Shown here in pieces: positions 43,241 through 51,982 of a stretch of 64,000 nucleotides of DNA (position 1 is its first letter; the number at the start of each line of letters is the position of its first letter). Position numbers and translations under genes: made by a program. This DNA is from Pseudomonadota bacterium (GTDB lineage: Bacteria > Myxococcota_A > Polyangia > Polyangiales > Polyangiaceae): positions 1-64,000 of the forward strand of contig JAFAER010000057.1 of assembly GCA_023423895.1 (NCBI GenBank), in the 5' to 3' direction. The notes under the pieces are model-generated. The model was not told where the DNA came from and searched no databases. It saw nothing but the letters and a program-made list of their open reading frames with translations.

Positions 43241-43954
43241 TTAGAACGGCAGGGTCCGGAAACACTTCCTGCCGGTGAAGTTGCCGACGCAGGCGAGTCC
43301 CGCACAGCAGGCTACACCTCCAAGCTGGCACGTCTCCCCCTCCGCGATGCAGACAGGCGGCGGGGCCGCGCAGACGTTGCTCGCGTTGCACTCGAGCCCT
43401 ACGCAGCACGTGGCGCCGCCGCCGCAAGCACCATTCGCTTCAACGCAAGGCGGCGGCGGGGGCGCGCAGACGTTGCTCGCGTTGCAGATCAGGTCGCCGC
43501 AACACTTCTCCCCACCCCCGCAGTCGCCGTTCTCCCCCACGCACTCGGGGGCCGCGGGGACACATTCGGTCTGGATGCCGTTACCGCTGCACTCGAGGCC
43601 GTCGCAACACTCCTCGTCCATCGTGCAGGCCTGATGCTCCGGCGTGCAAAGCAGCGCAGCATCGGCGTCGTTCCCGGCATCAGCGTCCGGGGCGTCACCC
43701 GCATCGCCGTCCGGCTCGCCATCGCCGCTATCGCTTGCGTCGGCGTCCCTGCCACCTGCGTCCGGCGATTTCTGGTCCGGCGTCGCGTCGTTCGTCGACC
43801 CGTCGATGTTCGGTTTCGCGTCGGCGCGTCCGTCCGCGCCGGCCTCCGCGATGTCTTCGATCCCGAGACTGCCCGATGACGAACAGGCGGCGATGGTCGC
43901 GAAGAACATCATCGGAACGACGCCGACAACGAGAGCTCTCGAGGAACGTTTCAC
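43241..43954 (-). CDS. Cysteine-knot-like repeat lipoprotein
   Basis: 237 residues from GTG 43954 (GAGG six bases upstream). Lipobox IAAC. After an Asp/Ala-rich linker of about 90 residues come four disulphide units of the form CxxxxxxCxxxxxCCxGLxC (ACTMDEECCDGLECSGNG, GENGDCGGGEKCCGDLICN, EANGACGGGATCCVGLECN, CQLGGVACCAGLACVGN), a pattern shared with small knottin or dickkopf-like domains. It sits exactly between the two partial copies of the 39301 lipoprotein gene, in the opposite direction, as if inserted there. Role unknown, probably extracellular binding. Confidence 0.82.
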   Translation of the reverse strand: MKRSSRALVVGVVPMMFFATIAACSSSGSLGIEDIAEAGADGRADAKPNIDGSTNDATPDQKSPDAGGRDADASDSGDGEPDGDAGDAPDADAGNDADAALLCTPEHQACTMDEECCDGLECSGNGIQTECVPAAPECVGENGDCGGGEKCCGDLICNASNVCAPPPPPCVEANGACGGGATCCVGLECNASNVCAAPPPVCIAEGETCQLGGVACCAGLACVGNFTGRKCFRTLPF

Positions 43955-44193
43955 GCTGACCTCACAGTGAAGAGGGGGAGTCTCACGAACGGAGACGCAC
44001 CGATGCGAGCCGTGCGCTCGTCCCGACGAGCGACGGTGGGATGCGACGGAATGCCCTGCGTCCCCGAGCAGGTAGTGCCGCGAGTCGCCGACTTTGATCG
44101 CGCGATCGATTCCTTCGAGAAAATCGCCGCAGCCGCGCGAATGTTCAGGTCGGGTCTACTGGACGCGGGGCGAGGAGGGCCGGGGGTCGTGGG

Positions 44194-44550
44194 CCCGGCG
44201 TGTACCGCGCGATCGGCGACGTGACCTTCGGCCTCCCGGGCCACGAACGCACGGCCTTGGAGATCGTGACGGAGGACGGCGCCGGCCGGCTCCCTGCATG
44301 GCGCGACCTGAGCGGCGACGGCGTCTTCTCTGCGAACGAGCGGATGCTCTCGGAGCAGCGCGCCTACACCATCAGCGGCATCTACATCCACTACGGCTTC
44401 GCCCAGGCGGGAACGAAGCTCGGAGGCGCAACGTACGCGGGTCCGTGGTCCGTCGGATACCAGAACGTGTTCTACGAGGAGCTCGACACGTTCGTCGAGG
44501 CGGTCGGGGGCGCGAGCGCGACGTTCCGCTTCGCCATCGTCGAAGACTGA
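44194..44550 (+). pseudogene. 3' fragment of the 39301 lipoprotein gene
   Basis: About 95% identical to 39775-40131 at a constant offset of 4,419, including the stop, and the homology continues about 200 bases into the flank. No indels: from GTG 44200 there is an intact 116-codon frame (YRAIGDVTFGLPGHERTALE to ATFRFAIVED), but with no signal peptide and no ribosome site. It overlaps the other fragment by about 165 bases of parent sequence, so the two are not simply halves of one interrupted copy. Confidence 0.85.
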
Positions 44551-45096
44551 GGGGCTCATGCGCCGGACGATCACGGGTCGACCTCGGCTTTCGCGTCGAG
44601 AGCTCGAACCCAGGTCGTGATCGGTGTGACCACCATTCCGATTCACTGTCAGCGCACGAACCGCCAGCGTGACGCCTTGGTTCTACGGCGAGGACGCAGA
44701 GGTCGCGTCGATGTCACGCGCTCGTGAGCGCGCGCCGAGAGTGACGTGCCGGCAACGCACCGGCATCTTCGAACGCGAACGGGATCGGCTCCACTCCCGA
44801 ACCAATTTCGACGGGGTGCGAAGGATGCTTCGCCCGTACGGTGACGCAGACCGCGTCGTCGCCTTCGCGACGGCGTTTCGCGAGCTGCATCCGCGGCTTC
44901 GCGACGCGCAGGGCACACGCATGTACTTCAGCGGCTCGGCATCGCGGCGTCCTCCATCCGGGCGCGCGCGAGCGATGAGGCGCGATCCGTTCCGTTCAGC
45001 GGCGTGGCGTTCGCGTCGAGCCGATGCCTCCACCGGGACGGTGGACGTGTCGTCCTTGGCCGCGCCCCAGCCACCAGTCTAGCCTCACCGTCACCC
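44551..45096. other. Gene-poor spacer, 546 bp
   Basis: The first ~200 bases repeat the 3' flank of the 39301 gene (see 40132-40334). The remainder shows no frame with convincing coding character on either strand and no strong hairpin. Confidence 0.5.
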
Positions 45097-45813
45097 GTGT
45101 ACTCACCTTACGCGCCTCCCGCTGCTCCGCCGGACAATCAGGGTCAACATGGTCCAAACCCCTATCGGTCGCTCGGCGGTCTGACGACGGCAGCAACCAT
45201 CGCCCTCGTCAGCAGTGTTCTCACGCACCTCGCGTCGAGCGGGCTCGTCATGGCTATCGGCTATCTGCCCGAGAACGGCTCATTACGTACGCTGTTCTCG
45301 ATCTCGGGACCTCTCGGGGCCATCGTCAACCTGTCGGCGATCGTCCTCTTCCTCGTTTGGCAGTATCGGGTTGCAAAGAACCTGCGCACGTTCGATCAGC
45401 CGGGCCTCGAGTTCACGCCCGGTTGGTGCGTCGGGTGGTGGTTCGTGCCGATCGCGATGTACTGGAAGCCCTTCCAGGCAATGAAAGAGCTGTGGCGGGC
45501 CAGCGATCCCGAGACCATCGGCGCGAAGGACCGCTGGGTATGGCTGGGGACCCCGCTGGCGCCCACGATGGGTTGGTGGTGGGCCGCGTGGATCCTCAGC
45601 AACGTCATCCAACGCATTGCTGGCTTCGTCAGTAAGAACGGCGAGCCAAGCACCGCGGCCGTTCTCGGGATCGTGGGCGCGCTCGTCACCGGGCTGGCGG
45701 CGCACCTCCTGGTTCCGATGATGCGCGAGCTCGCGGCCCGCCAGAACGCGAGCTGGGCAAAGCTCCAGGCACGGCGCTCCGACCAGGAGCACGACGGCTA
45801 TCGCGCGGCCTGA
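45097..45813 (+). CDS. DUF4328-type multi-pass membrane protein
   Basis: 238 residues from GTG 45097; no clear ribosome site, and GTG 45004 would give a longer, non-conserved start. Pro-rich N-terminus (YSPYAPPAAPPDNQ) as in the family, then about five transmembrane helices: LTTAATIALVSSVLTHLAS, IVNLSAIVLFLVWQYRV, GWCVGWWFVPIAMYW, GWWWAAWILSNVI and AVLGIVGALVTGLAAHLLV. The block FTPGWCVGWWFVPI, then PFQAMKELWRAS is the hallmark of DUF4328. Biological role unknown; the family is found widely in actinobacteria and other bacteria. Confidence 0.88.
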   Translation: MYSPYAPPAAPPDNQGQHGPNPYRSLGGLTTAATIALVSSVLTHLASSGLVMAIGYLPENGSLRTLFSISGPLGAIVNLSAIVLFLVWQYRVAKNLRTFDQPGLEFTPGWCVGWWFVPIAMYWKPFQAMKELWRASDPETIGAKDRWVWLGTPLAPTMGWWWAAWILSNVIQRIAGFVSKNGEPSTAAVLGIVGALVTGLAAHLLVPMMRELAARQNASWAKLQARRSDQEHDGYRAA

Positions 45814-46083
45814 CCCTCGCATCTACGTGCCTTCAGGGAAGGCAGAACGACTCTCCATGCGAGATCGGCTTCGGCTTCGTAGTGATGGATTCCGACGTAC
45901 GAGCCTGGAGCACCGGAGCAGTCCGAGGCGTCATCCTCGAGCCGAACGGCCACATCGCTCCGCTCGGAACGACGGCCTCCCTTTCGCGGCGGTTCCCGAC
46001 AGCGGCGTGACATGACGCGATCGTCCGACGAGCTCGGCGAAGAGCTCGAGCCGTCGCCTCCGCCTCCAGCCCGCGAGAAAGTC

Positions 46084-46722
46084 TCAGAACGAACGCGTTC
46101 GCTGGACCTGCCCCGGCGGCGCGTTCTTCCGGTCCTCCGCCTTCTCCGCCGCTACGTCTACGAGACGGAACAAGACACGCGTCTCGTCCCACGGCTTCTT
46201 CTCGCCGCTGACCGTCGCGCGAAGCTCGAGCCACTTCGAATGTGGCGTGATGAGGGGCTCACTCGACTGGAAGCAGAGATACAGGCGCGCACCCGAGGAC
46301 TGCACGTTGGGGAGACCGCCGAGGACTTTGAGCTCCGCGCGGATCGGCACCGGGCCAGGAGATTCGAGCAGCGGCTTGTCGTCGTCGGCGACTCGGAGCT
46401 CGAAGGTCTTTTTTTCGTCGGCGTAGCGATCGACCGAATCGCGAAACTGATTCGAGTAGAAGCACATCCGAGTCTTTCCGTAGTACGTGATCAGGTAACG
46501 GGCGCCGTGACGGTCTTCGGACGAAGGTTTGTCGCGCACCAGATCGATCACCTCGGGCAGGGCCGTCGGCTCTCTGGATGTCGGGATCTCCTCGGGGTTC
46601 GTCGCGATCTCCGGATTCGCGACACTGGCCGTGGATTGGAGCGCCGGGGAAACTGCCGGTGCGCACGCCGCCCCCGAGATTGCAAAGCTGAGGATGACCG
46701 TGAGCCCCGTGATCGATCGCAT
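46084..46722 (-). CDS. Small lipoprotein of unknown function
   Basis: 212 residues from ATG 46722; lipoprotein signal MRSITGLTVILSFAISGAAC. The mature part has a beta-rich domain (ARYLITYYGKTRMCFYSNQF, KKTFELRVADDDKPLLE, ARLYLCFQSSEPLI, WLELRATVSGEKKPWDETRV) with two cysteines that could pair. No family recognised. Upstream neighbours run in the opposite direction or are remnants, so it stands alone. Confidence 0.72.
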   Translation of the reverse strand: MRSITGLTVILSFAISGAACAPAVSPALQSTASVANPEIATNPEEIPTSREPTALPEVIDLVRDKPSSEDRHGARYLITYYGKTRMCFYSNQFRDSVDRYADEKKTFELRVADDDKPLLESPGPVPIRAELKVLGGLPNVQSSGARLYLCFQSSEPLITPHSKWLELRATVSGEKKPWDETRVLFRLVDVAAEKAEDRKNAPPGQVQRTRSF

Positions 46723-47134
46723 GGCCCGATTCTACAAGGGACGACGTGCTTGGGTGCAGGTCCTCTCCGGCGGTGTGACGTTGCGTGATCACACGAGCTT
46801 CGGGATTTCGCGCGTCGGGCGTGCGGTTCTTCCGGCGGGGGCGCCCGTGGCCCTCGGAAGGAGCCGCCCTTCGAGTGTCGTGCATGCCGATCCGACCGAC
46901 ACCGTCGAAACAAGCTATCGGCGTGATGCAGAGAGAATACGTGGGACCTGCCTGGATCAAGGGATACGTCCAAACCAGGCTGGGCAAGAACCTTCTCAAT
47001 CATGGTGCAGCTGGAATTCAGCGATTCGCTCGCGCTCCGTCGCCATTCGCTCGACATCGTGAGTACACGTGCCTCCATCCACGTCTGGCTCGCTGCCGGA
47101 CGAGACTTGGCGGCCACTTCGGCAGCGCGCCTCC
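46723..47134. other. Gene-poor spacer, about 410 bp
   Basis: Between the lipoprotein start (46722) and a repeat remnant (47136). No credible frame or strong hairpin seen. A 46722-gene promoter should lie in the first 100 bases but I could not fix it. Confidence 0.4.
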
Positions 47135-47135
47135 T

Positions 47136-47313
47136 CCGGCCGCTTCTCGCCCATGCAACGTCGGTTATGAGCCGCAGGGACCTGGAGGAGCGCCCGATGA
47201 CCGATCCCAAGAGCTGTTACATTCTCCGGCATTCGACGACGGCGATCGAGTCAGCGGCCCTCGACTACGACGTCGGCAAGTCCGAGCTGCTGGAGCGGAC
47301 GAACGATGCGTGA
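47136..47313 (+). pseudogene. 5' remnant of a copy of the 42195 gene
   Basis: Bases 47136-47226 repeat the leader and first ten codons of the gene at 42195. From ATG 47197 the frame keeps MTDPKSCYIL, then departs and stops at 47313 after 38 codons, running into the 3' end of the minus-strand M16 gene (47251). It appears to be a truncated copy that lost its body to another insertion or deletion. Confidence 0.75.
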
Positions 47314-48714
47314 GGCGTCCCCGACGATCGTGATCACGCGGCGCGAGCTCGCGAGATACTTCGCAGCCACCCTCGTGACCTGCGCCGAGGTCACGACGGC
47401 GATCGCTCGCGACCGAGCACGAGCAGCATCGGCTGGCAGGCCATAGGCCGCTGTCGCCACGAGCTCTCGAGCGGCAGCAGCGTGCTCACCTTCGTCGGGA
47501 AGCGCCAGCCCGCGCGCGCGCGCGAGCTCTGCACCGTCGATCGGTGCCGATTCGAGTCGGTCGAGCTCGGTGAGGAGGCCCTGCACCGCCTCCGCCGTCC
47601 TGCGTGTTTCGACCGAGGTCGTCACCTCGATGAGCCCATGGGCGCGCCACTGGTGTGACTGCATGCGGACCCCATAGGTGTACCCATGCTCTTCTCGTAT
47701 CTTCACGTTGAGGCGGCTCGAGAGTGAGGCACCGAGCGCCCCCGTGAGGACGTCGAGCGCGGGACCGTCGGCGTGCCCCGCCGGGACGCCGACAGCGCCG
47801 ACGTACACGCGCGACTGCTCCGCGCCGGGGTCGTCGAGCACGCGGATCTCGCTGGTGAGCTCGGGAGCTGGCAGCGCGCCGCACGCGGAGGCGGCGACCT
47901 CGCTGCGTGGGAGCCCGTCGGTGTACCGTTCCAGCAGCGCCACGACATGGTCAGCGTTCGTGTCGCCGACGGCGATGACGGTCGCATGACGTGGCGACAG
48001 CGCGGCTTGACGGAAAGCGCGGACGCGCGCGTCGGGCTCCTCCTCGAGCTCCGAGGTATCGACGAGGACGGTGCCATAGGCCCGACGCCCGAAGAGGGCG
48101 CCCCGGAGCGCCCTCGCGGCCAGCCGTTCCTGTCGCGAGCCGGCGAGCACGAGCCGATCGTTCAGCGCCTGGCGCGCCCGTTCGAGGTCGTCCGCCTCGA
48201 GCCCCGGCGCAAAGAACATCGGCGTGAGGCGCGACAGCGCCGACGCGAGGAGCGGGGTGAGGACGGTCGTCTCGAGCACGGTCGCGTCTTCGGTCACCCT
48301 CGACGAGACGGGCGTGGCGACATCGTCGAGGTACCGGAAGTTCTCCGCGCGGGTTCGTCCCGGAGAGCTCCCCAGCGCCCGAGCGTAGATCGCCGCTGCC
48401 AGACCTCCGTCACAGAGCCCCCGGTCGAGAACGAACGTGAGCGCGACGCTCGGGAAGTCGTGTCGTTCGAGGACCAGCACCCGCGCGCCGTTACCGAGTC
48501 GTCGCTCGACCACGGGGGTGGTCTCGAGCGGGCGTGGGGGTAGACGTGGCGGCGGCGTCCGTAGCCATTCGGTGTCGGTCGGAGCCGCCCGCGGAACGAA
48601 GCTCCGGCCGCTGCTCCTGCGAGCGGTGCCGCCTTCGGCGACGTGACGGCTGGAGTCCGCGCTCGCACATCCGACGAGGAGCAAGGCAACGAGCAGCGCA
48701 CGGTCGATCCGCAT
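47251..48714 (-). CDS. M16 peptidase-like protein without zinc site, lipoprotein
   Basis: 487 residues from ATG 48714 (GGGAGGA nine bases upstream). Lipobox LLVGC. It has the two-domain M16 fold: VERRLGNGARVLVLERHDFP and SVALTFVLDRG at the start, REEHGYTYGVRMQS in the second domain. At the place of the zinc motif HxxEH the sequence is DRGLCDGGLAAAIY, so no metal is held. In bacterial M16B pairs one subunit carries the zinc site and the other, like this, supplies the Arg/Tyr substrate-binding pair. The active partner lies 14 bases upstream (48729-50102), and the two are surely one operon. Confidence 0.9.
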   Translation of the reverse strand: MRIDRALLVALLLVGCASADSSRHVAEGGTARRSSGRSFVPRAAPTDTEWLRTPPPRLPPRPLETTPVVERRLGNGARVLVLERHDFPSVALTFVLDRGLCDGGLAAAIYARALGSSPGRTRAENFRYLDDVATPVSSRVTEDATVLETTVLTPLLASALSRLTPMFFAPGLEADDLERARQALNDRLVLAGSRQERLAARALRGALFGRRAYGTVLVDTSELEEEPDARVRAFRQAALSPRHATVIAVGDTNADHVVALLERYTDGLPRSEVAASACGALPAPELTSEIRVLDDPGAEQSRVYVGAVGVPAGHADGPALDVLTGALGASLSSRLNVKIREEHGYTYGVRMQSHQWRAHGLIEVTTSVETRRTAEAVQGLLTELDRLESAPIDGAELARARGLALPDEGEHAAAARELVATAAYGLPADAARARSRAIAVVTSAQVTRVAAKYLASSRRVITIVGDASRIVRPLQQLGLADVVVEGR

Positions 48715-48728
48715 CCGCCAGTCCTCCC

Positions 48729-50102
48729 TCAGGGCAGCTCGTCGAGCTTCGGCCAGTCGCCTGCCCGCGCTGCCGACTTGTTCGGGACGGCTTCCACGAC
48801 GACGCGCTTCCCGCGGCGAAGGAATCGATCGACGGCGTCGACGAGATCGGTGCGCCGCACAGCCGAAAGGTCATGCAGCTCGGCCTGGATGCTGTTCGGG
48901 TCGTCATACCGCGCGACGAACGTCTGGAGCGCGTCCGCGCGACCCAGGATGTTCTCGAGATCGAGCGTCTGCGACGCGATCGCGTGGCTCTTCGCAGCGC
49001 CGAGACGGATGTCGAAGCTCGGATCCATGATCTGCTCAATTTCCCGTTCGAGCCGCTTCACGACCATCTCGGTGCTCGCGCCGCGAGCCAGCTCCGCATG
49101 GACGAAGAGGATGCTCGCCGAGTCCATCGAATCGACTCCCGCCCAGATGTGATGGAGGCTGTCGCGCAGCCAGTACTTCGTCCATCCACCGAGCACCTTC
49201 GACGCGAGAACGAGCTCGTGCCACCCGCGCGCCCCGGCCGGGGGACCGAGCCAGGCGATGACGACTCCGGGAGCGTTCACGCCGGTCTGCATCTGGACTC
49301 GAAGCTGTCGCTCCGCATTTCCCAGGTATGCCTCGGGTGCCGGCGGGATCGGACCTCCTGGGATCGCGTCGAACAACTCGTGGATGAGCGCCGCCGCCCG
49401 TCGGGGCTCGAATCCTCCAGCGACCACCAGCGTCGCGTTGTTCGGCTTGTAATACGAGGCGACGAACCGCTCGGCATCGACGAGTCTCAGGCGCTGAAGC
49501 TCGTCGGCGAATCCAACCGTCGGTGTCCCGTACGGCTCGTGTTCGAGCAGGACGTATTTCGCCACCGGCTCGAGGTTCGCGTACGGAACATTGTCGATGC
49601 GCTGACGGCGCTCGTTCAGGACGACGGCCCTCTCGGCAGCGAAGGCCGCCTCATCGACGCCCTCCAGTGGCCGTGCCATGCGTGCTGCCTCGACGAACAG
49701 CGCGGTCGGCAGCTCCTCCGACGGGACAGACTCGAAGTAACAGGTCGCGTCGGTCCACGTCGTCGCATTGTGCGTCGCGCTTCCCGATTGCTCGAGGAGA
49801 GAGAAGGCGTCGAGCGCTCGGTCGGGCTTCGCCCTGAACGTGAGATGTTCGACGAGGTGGGCGAGCCCCGACCGGCCGCGCGGATCGTGCTTCGAGCCGA
49901 CCTCGTACCGCACGTTCACGGCGACGCTGCGGAACGACGGGTCCGGATGCAGGACGACGTCGAGCCCATTGGCGAGGCTGAAGCGCTGCGATGCGAGTGA
50001 TGCCCGGATGAAGACCGGCGTTCCGGTCGACCCGCCGCACGCCACCGTGGATACGACGAGAACGACCAGCGCGAGAAGAAGGGCGCTCGACGGCCGGCTC
50101 AT
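48729..50102 (-). CDS. M16 zinc metallopeptidase, lipoprotein
   Basis: 457 residues from ATG 50102. Lipobox STVAC. The inverted zinc motif HLVEH is intact (SGLAHLVEHLTFRA, about residue 83), followed ~75 residues later by the third ligand Glu (EAAFAAERAVVLNERRQ). The rest follows the family: EPYGTPTVGFADELQRL, YYKPNNATLVVAGGFE and a second, catalytically empty domain. It should cleave peptides in the periplasm or at the surface together with the downstream partner. Gap of 90 bases to the last gene of cassette 2 upstream, so it may be read through from there. Confidence 0.93.
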   Translation of the reverse strand: MSRPSSALLLALVVLVVSTVACGGSTGTPVFIRASLASQRFSLANGLDVVLHPDPSFRSVAVNVRYEVGSKHDPRGRSGLAHLVEHLTFRAKPDRALDAFSLLEQSGSATHNATTWTDATCYFESVPSEELPTALFVEAARMARPLEGVDEAAFAAERAVVLNERRQRIDNVPYANLEPVAKYVLLEHEPYGTPTVGFADELQRLRLVDAERFVASYYKPNNATLVVAGGFEPRRAAALIHELFDAIPGGPIPPAPEAYLGNAERQLRVQMQTGVNAPGVVIAWLGPPAGARGWHELVLASKVLGGWTKYWLRDSLHHIWAGVDSMDSASILFVHAELARGASTEMVVKRLEREIEQIMDPSFDIRLGAAKSHAIASQTLDLENILGRADALQTFVARYDDPNSIQAELHDLSAVRRTDLVDAVDRFLRRGKRVVVEAVPNKSAARAGDWPKLDELP

Positions 50103-50192
50103 GGTGGTCCGCTATACCGCAACCGAAGGCGCAATCCACGTTCTTGTCGGTGCTCACCCTTGATGACACGGAGCCTGATGACGGACGGTGCG

Positions 50193-51956
50193 TCAGTGGA
50201 CCTCGACGGCGAACGGCGTGGTTGGGCGGCTCCCTGCGCCGGCCGGGTAGCCGTAGCTCGCGGCGTCGTCGATTCCCCATACGTAGACCTGGAACGGGCC
50301 GTCGCTCGAGGCTTCGTGTCGGCCGTAGGCGCACGAGCCTGACGCCGTCGCGACCGGCTTGCCGCCTTTCGTGATCTCGACCCACGTGTACTCGAGCGCG
50401 CCGTCGGCGCCGAGCGGCTGCCAGCCCGAGAGCACACCGGCGCATTCGAGCTGCACGTCGTGAAACCCGGTCGCGTCCTTGCGGCGGATCACGGTCAGCG
50501 AGGTGTCGCGGTACGTGTGATCGACGTAGAAGACGTAGTGATCGAGGAACTGCTCGTCGGGCACGACGTTGACGAACTCGGGATCCCCGAGCGTCCGGTA
50601 CACCATGGAGCCCGTCATGTACTGCGCGAGGTAGAACGGGTAGTCGGCCCCCTGGCTCGTGACGGTGAACGGAGTGTCGCTGCTCAGGAACACGAGCTGT
50701 CCGCTCGCGAGGGTCTCGGGCGCGCCCTCCGGCCTCGAGGGGTACCAGGTGAGCATCGTTCCGTCGCGTGCGCCGACCACGCGCCAGAGGACCGTCTCGG
50801 GAAGCGGTCGCCCGTCCGCAGCTCGACGCCGCGTCTGGTACGGCACCGCAGAATAGCTGCTCCCCCACTGCTTCAGCGGCGGGATCTGCTGATGGAGCGT
50901 GTCGCAAGCGGCGACGTTCTGCGGGATGTACGAGCAGACGGTCCCGCCGAAGAGCGCCACCGGGTGTGTCGCCTCGATCGGCGTCCCCGCGAGGCTCGTC
51001 GGTTGACGCAGCTCGAGGACCTGACCGCGCGAGAGCGTCCACGTCGCCAGTGAGCCGGCGACGACGCCCTCCATGCTGCCGCTGGCGCGGATGTCGACCT
51101 TCGGCCGCATGCGCACGACGGTGTCGTCTTCCTGCGCGACGATCTGCACCGTCGGATGCTCGAGGCTCGGATCGAAGCCGTCGACGAGCACGTATTGCGT
51201 TCCCCACGACGACGTCGGCAAGAGGAGCGTCGCGGTCGGCACGTGGCTGTCCGCACCGCCATACGGATAGATCGAATACGCAGACACGGGGACGTCGGTC
51301 TCGAGCTGGAACGCCTTGTAGATGCTGGTCTCGTGCTCTTTGACGGCGACGCCGAAGTGGGCTGTCTCGATGCCGAGTGGGCAGCGGATCGACCGGGAGA
51401 CGATGCCTCCGGTGGGGCCCTGCGACAGGAACACGATGCCGACCTCACCCGGAGGGATGGGGCCGTCGATGCGCTCGTAGCGAACGGTCGTCGACGTCGA
51501 GATCGCCCGGTAGATGCTGTTCGAGACATCCAGCGCGTCGGGGCCGAAGCGGGCGGTGACGGTCGCCGGTTTGTCCCACGTGTTGGCGATGAAGGCAGCG
51601 AAACACGACGCATCGAAGTCGCTCTGGACATCCGGAGGCGTCGTCCAGAACGAGCAGCCGATCGAGCCCTGCGATTGCGCTGCGGCCTCGCACGCCGTGA
51701 CGCACTTGCCGGCGGCGCACCCGAGACCGTCGCCACACGTCTCGACGACGTTCCCGGAACACCCGTCGACGATCGCATGCAGGTCGCGCGAGCAGCGAAG
51801 ACCCTCGCACGATTCGGGTGCGACGTCGGGGCCGCTGTCATTGCCGGGGAGCTCGGCCTGCGGCTCCTCGAAGCCTCGCTCCTCGCTCGTGCACGAGGCG
51901 AAGCTCACCACGAGAATGACACCGGCGGCGAGCACGGTCGAAGCGGATCTCTTCAT
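50193..51956 (-). CDS. IgGFc-binding-domain lipoprotein (cassette 2, gene 5)
   Basis: 587 residues from ATG 51956 (GGAGAAGG immediately upstream). Signal MKRSASTVLAAGVILVVSFA with the lipid Cys in FASCTSEE. Head motif CEGLRCSRDLHAIVDGC, then GCAAGKCVTAC, then the family strands GSIGCSFWTTPPD, FAAFIANTWDKPATVTAR, VPVSAYSIYPYGGADSHVPT, TLLLPTSSW and YMTGSMVYRTLGDPEFV, ending GYGR-type AYGRHEASSDGPFQVYVWGI. It aligns with 26052-27878 along the whole length with few gaps. Expected to be exported to the outer surface. Confidence 0.88.
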   Translation of the reverse strand: MKRSASTVLAAGVILVVSFASCTSEERGFEEPQAELPGNDSGPDVAPESCEGLRCSRDLHAIVDGCSGNVVETCGDGLGCAAGKCVTACEAAAQSQGSIGCSFWTTPPDVQSDFDASCFAAFIANTWDKPATVTARFGPDALDVSNSIYRAISTSTTVRYERIDGPIPPGEVGIVFLSQGPTGGIVSRSIRCPLGIETAHFGVAVKEHETSIYKAFQLETDVPVSAYSIYPYGGADSHVPTATLLLPTSSWGTQYVLVDGFDPSLEHPTVQIVAQEDDTVVRMRPKVDIRASGSMEGVVAGSLATWTLSRGQVLELRQPTSLAGTPIEATHPVALFGGTVCSYIPQNVAACDTLHQQIPPLKQWGSSYSAVPYQTRRRAADGRPLPETVLWRVVGARDGTMLTWYPSRPEGAPETLASGQLVFLSSDTPFTVTSQGADYPFYLAQYMTGSMVYRTLGDPEFVNVVPDEQFLDHYVFYVDHTYRDTSLTVIRRKDATGFHDVQLECAGVLSGWQPLGADGALEYTWVEITKGGKPVATASGSCAYGRHEASSDGPFQVYVWGIDDAASYGYPAGAGSRPTTPFAVEVH

Positions 51957-51982
51957 CACCTTCTCCGTCGTCGAGCTGGAGG

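Noticed and set aside
44669..45082. 137-codon plus-strand frame
   Set aside because: Starts inside the repeated flank, is Arg-rich and has no conserved feature; composition matches non-coding shadow frames.
45814..46083. Short protein-like frame (CEIGFGFVVMDSD...) after the DUF4328 gene
   Set aside because: No start codon with a ribosome site, about 60 codons, and equally open frames on both strands. Not enough to call a gene.
39301..47313. Insertion sequence or transposon as cause of the repeated fragments
   Set aside because: No transposase, integrase or terminal inverted repeats were found. The boundaries fit homologous or illegitimate recombination better.
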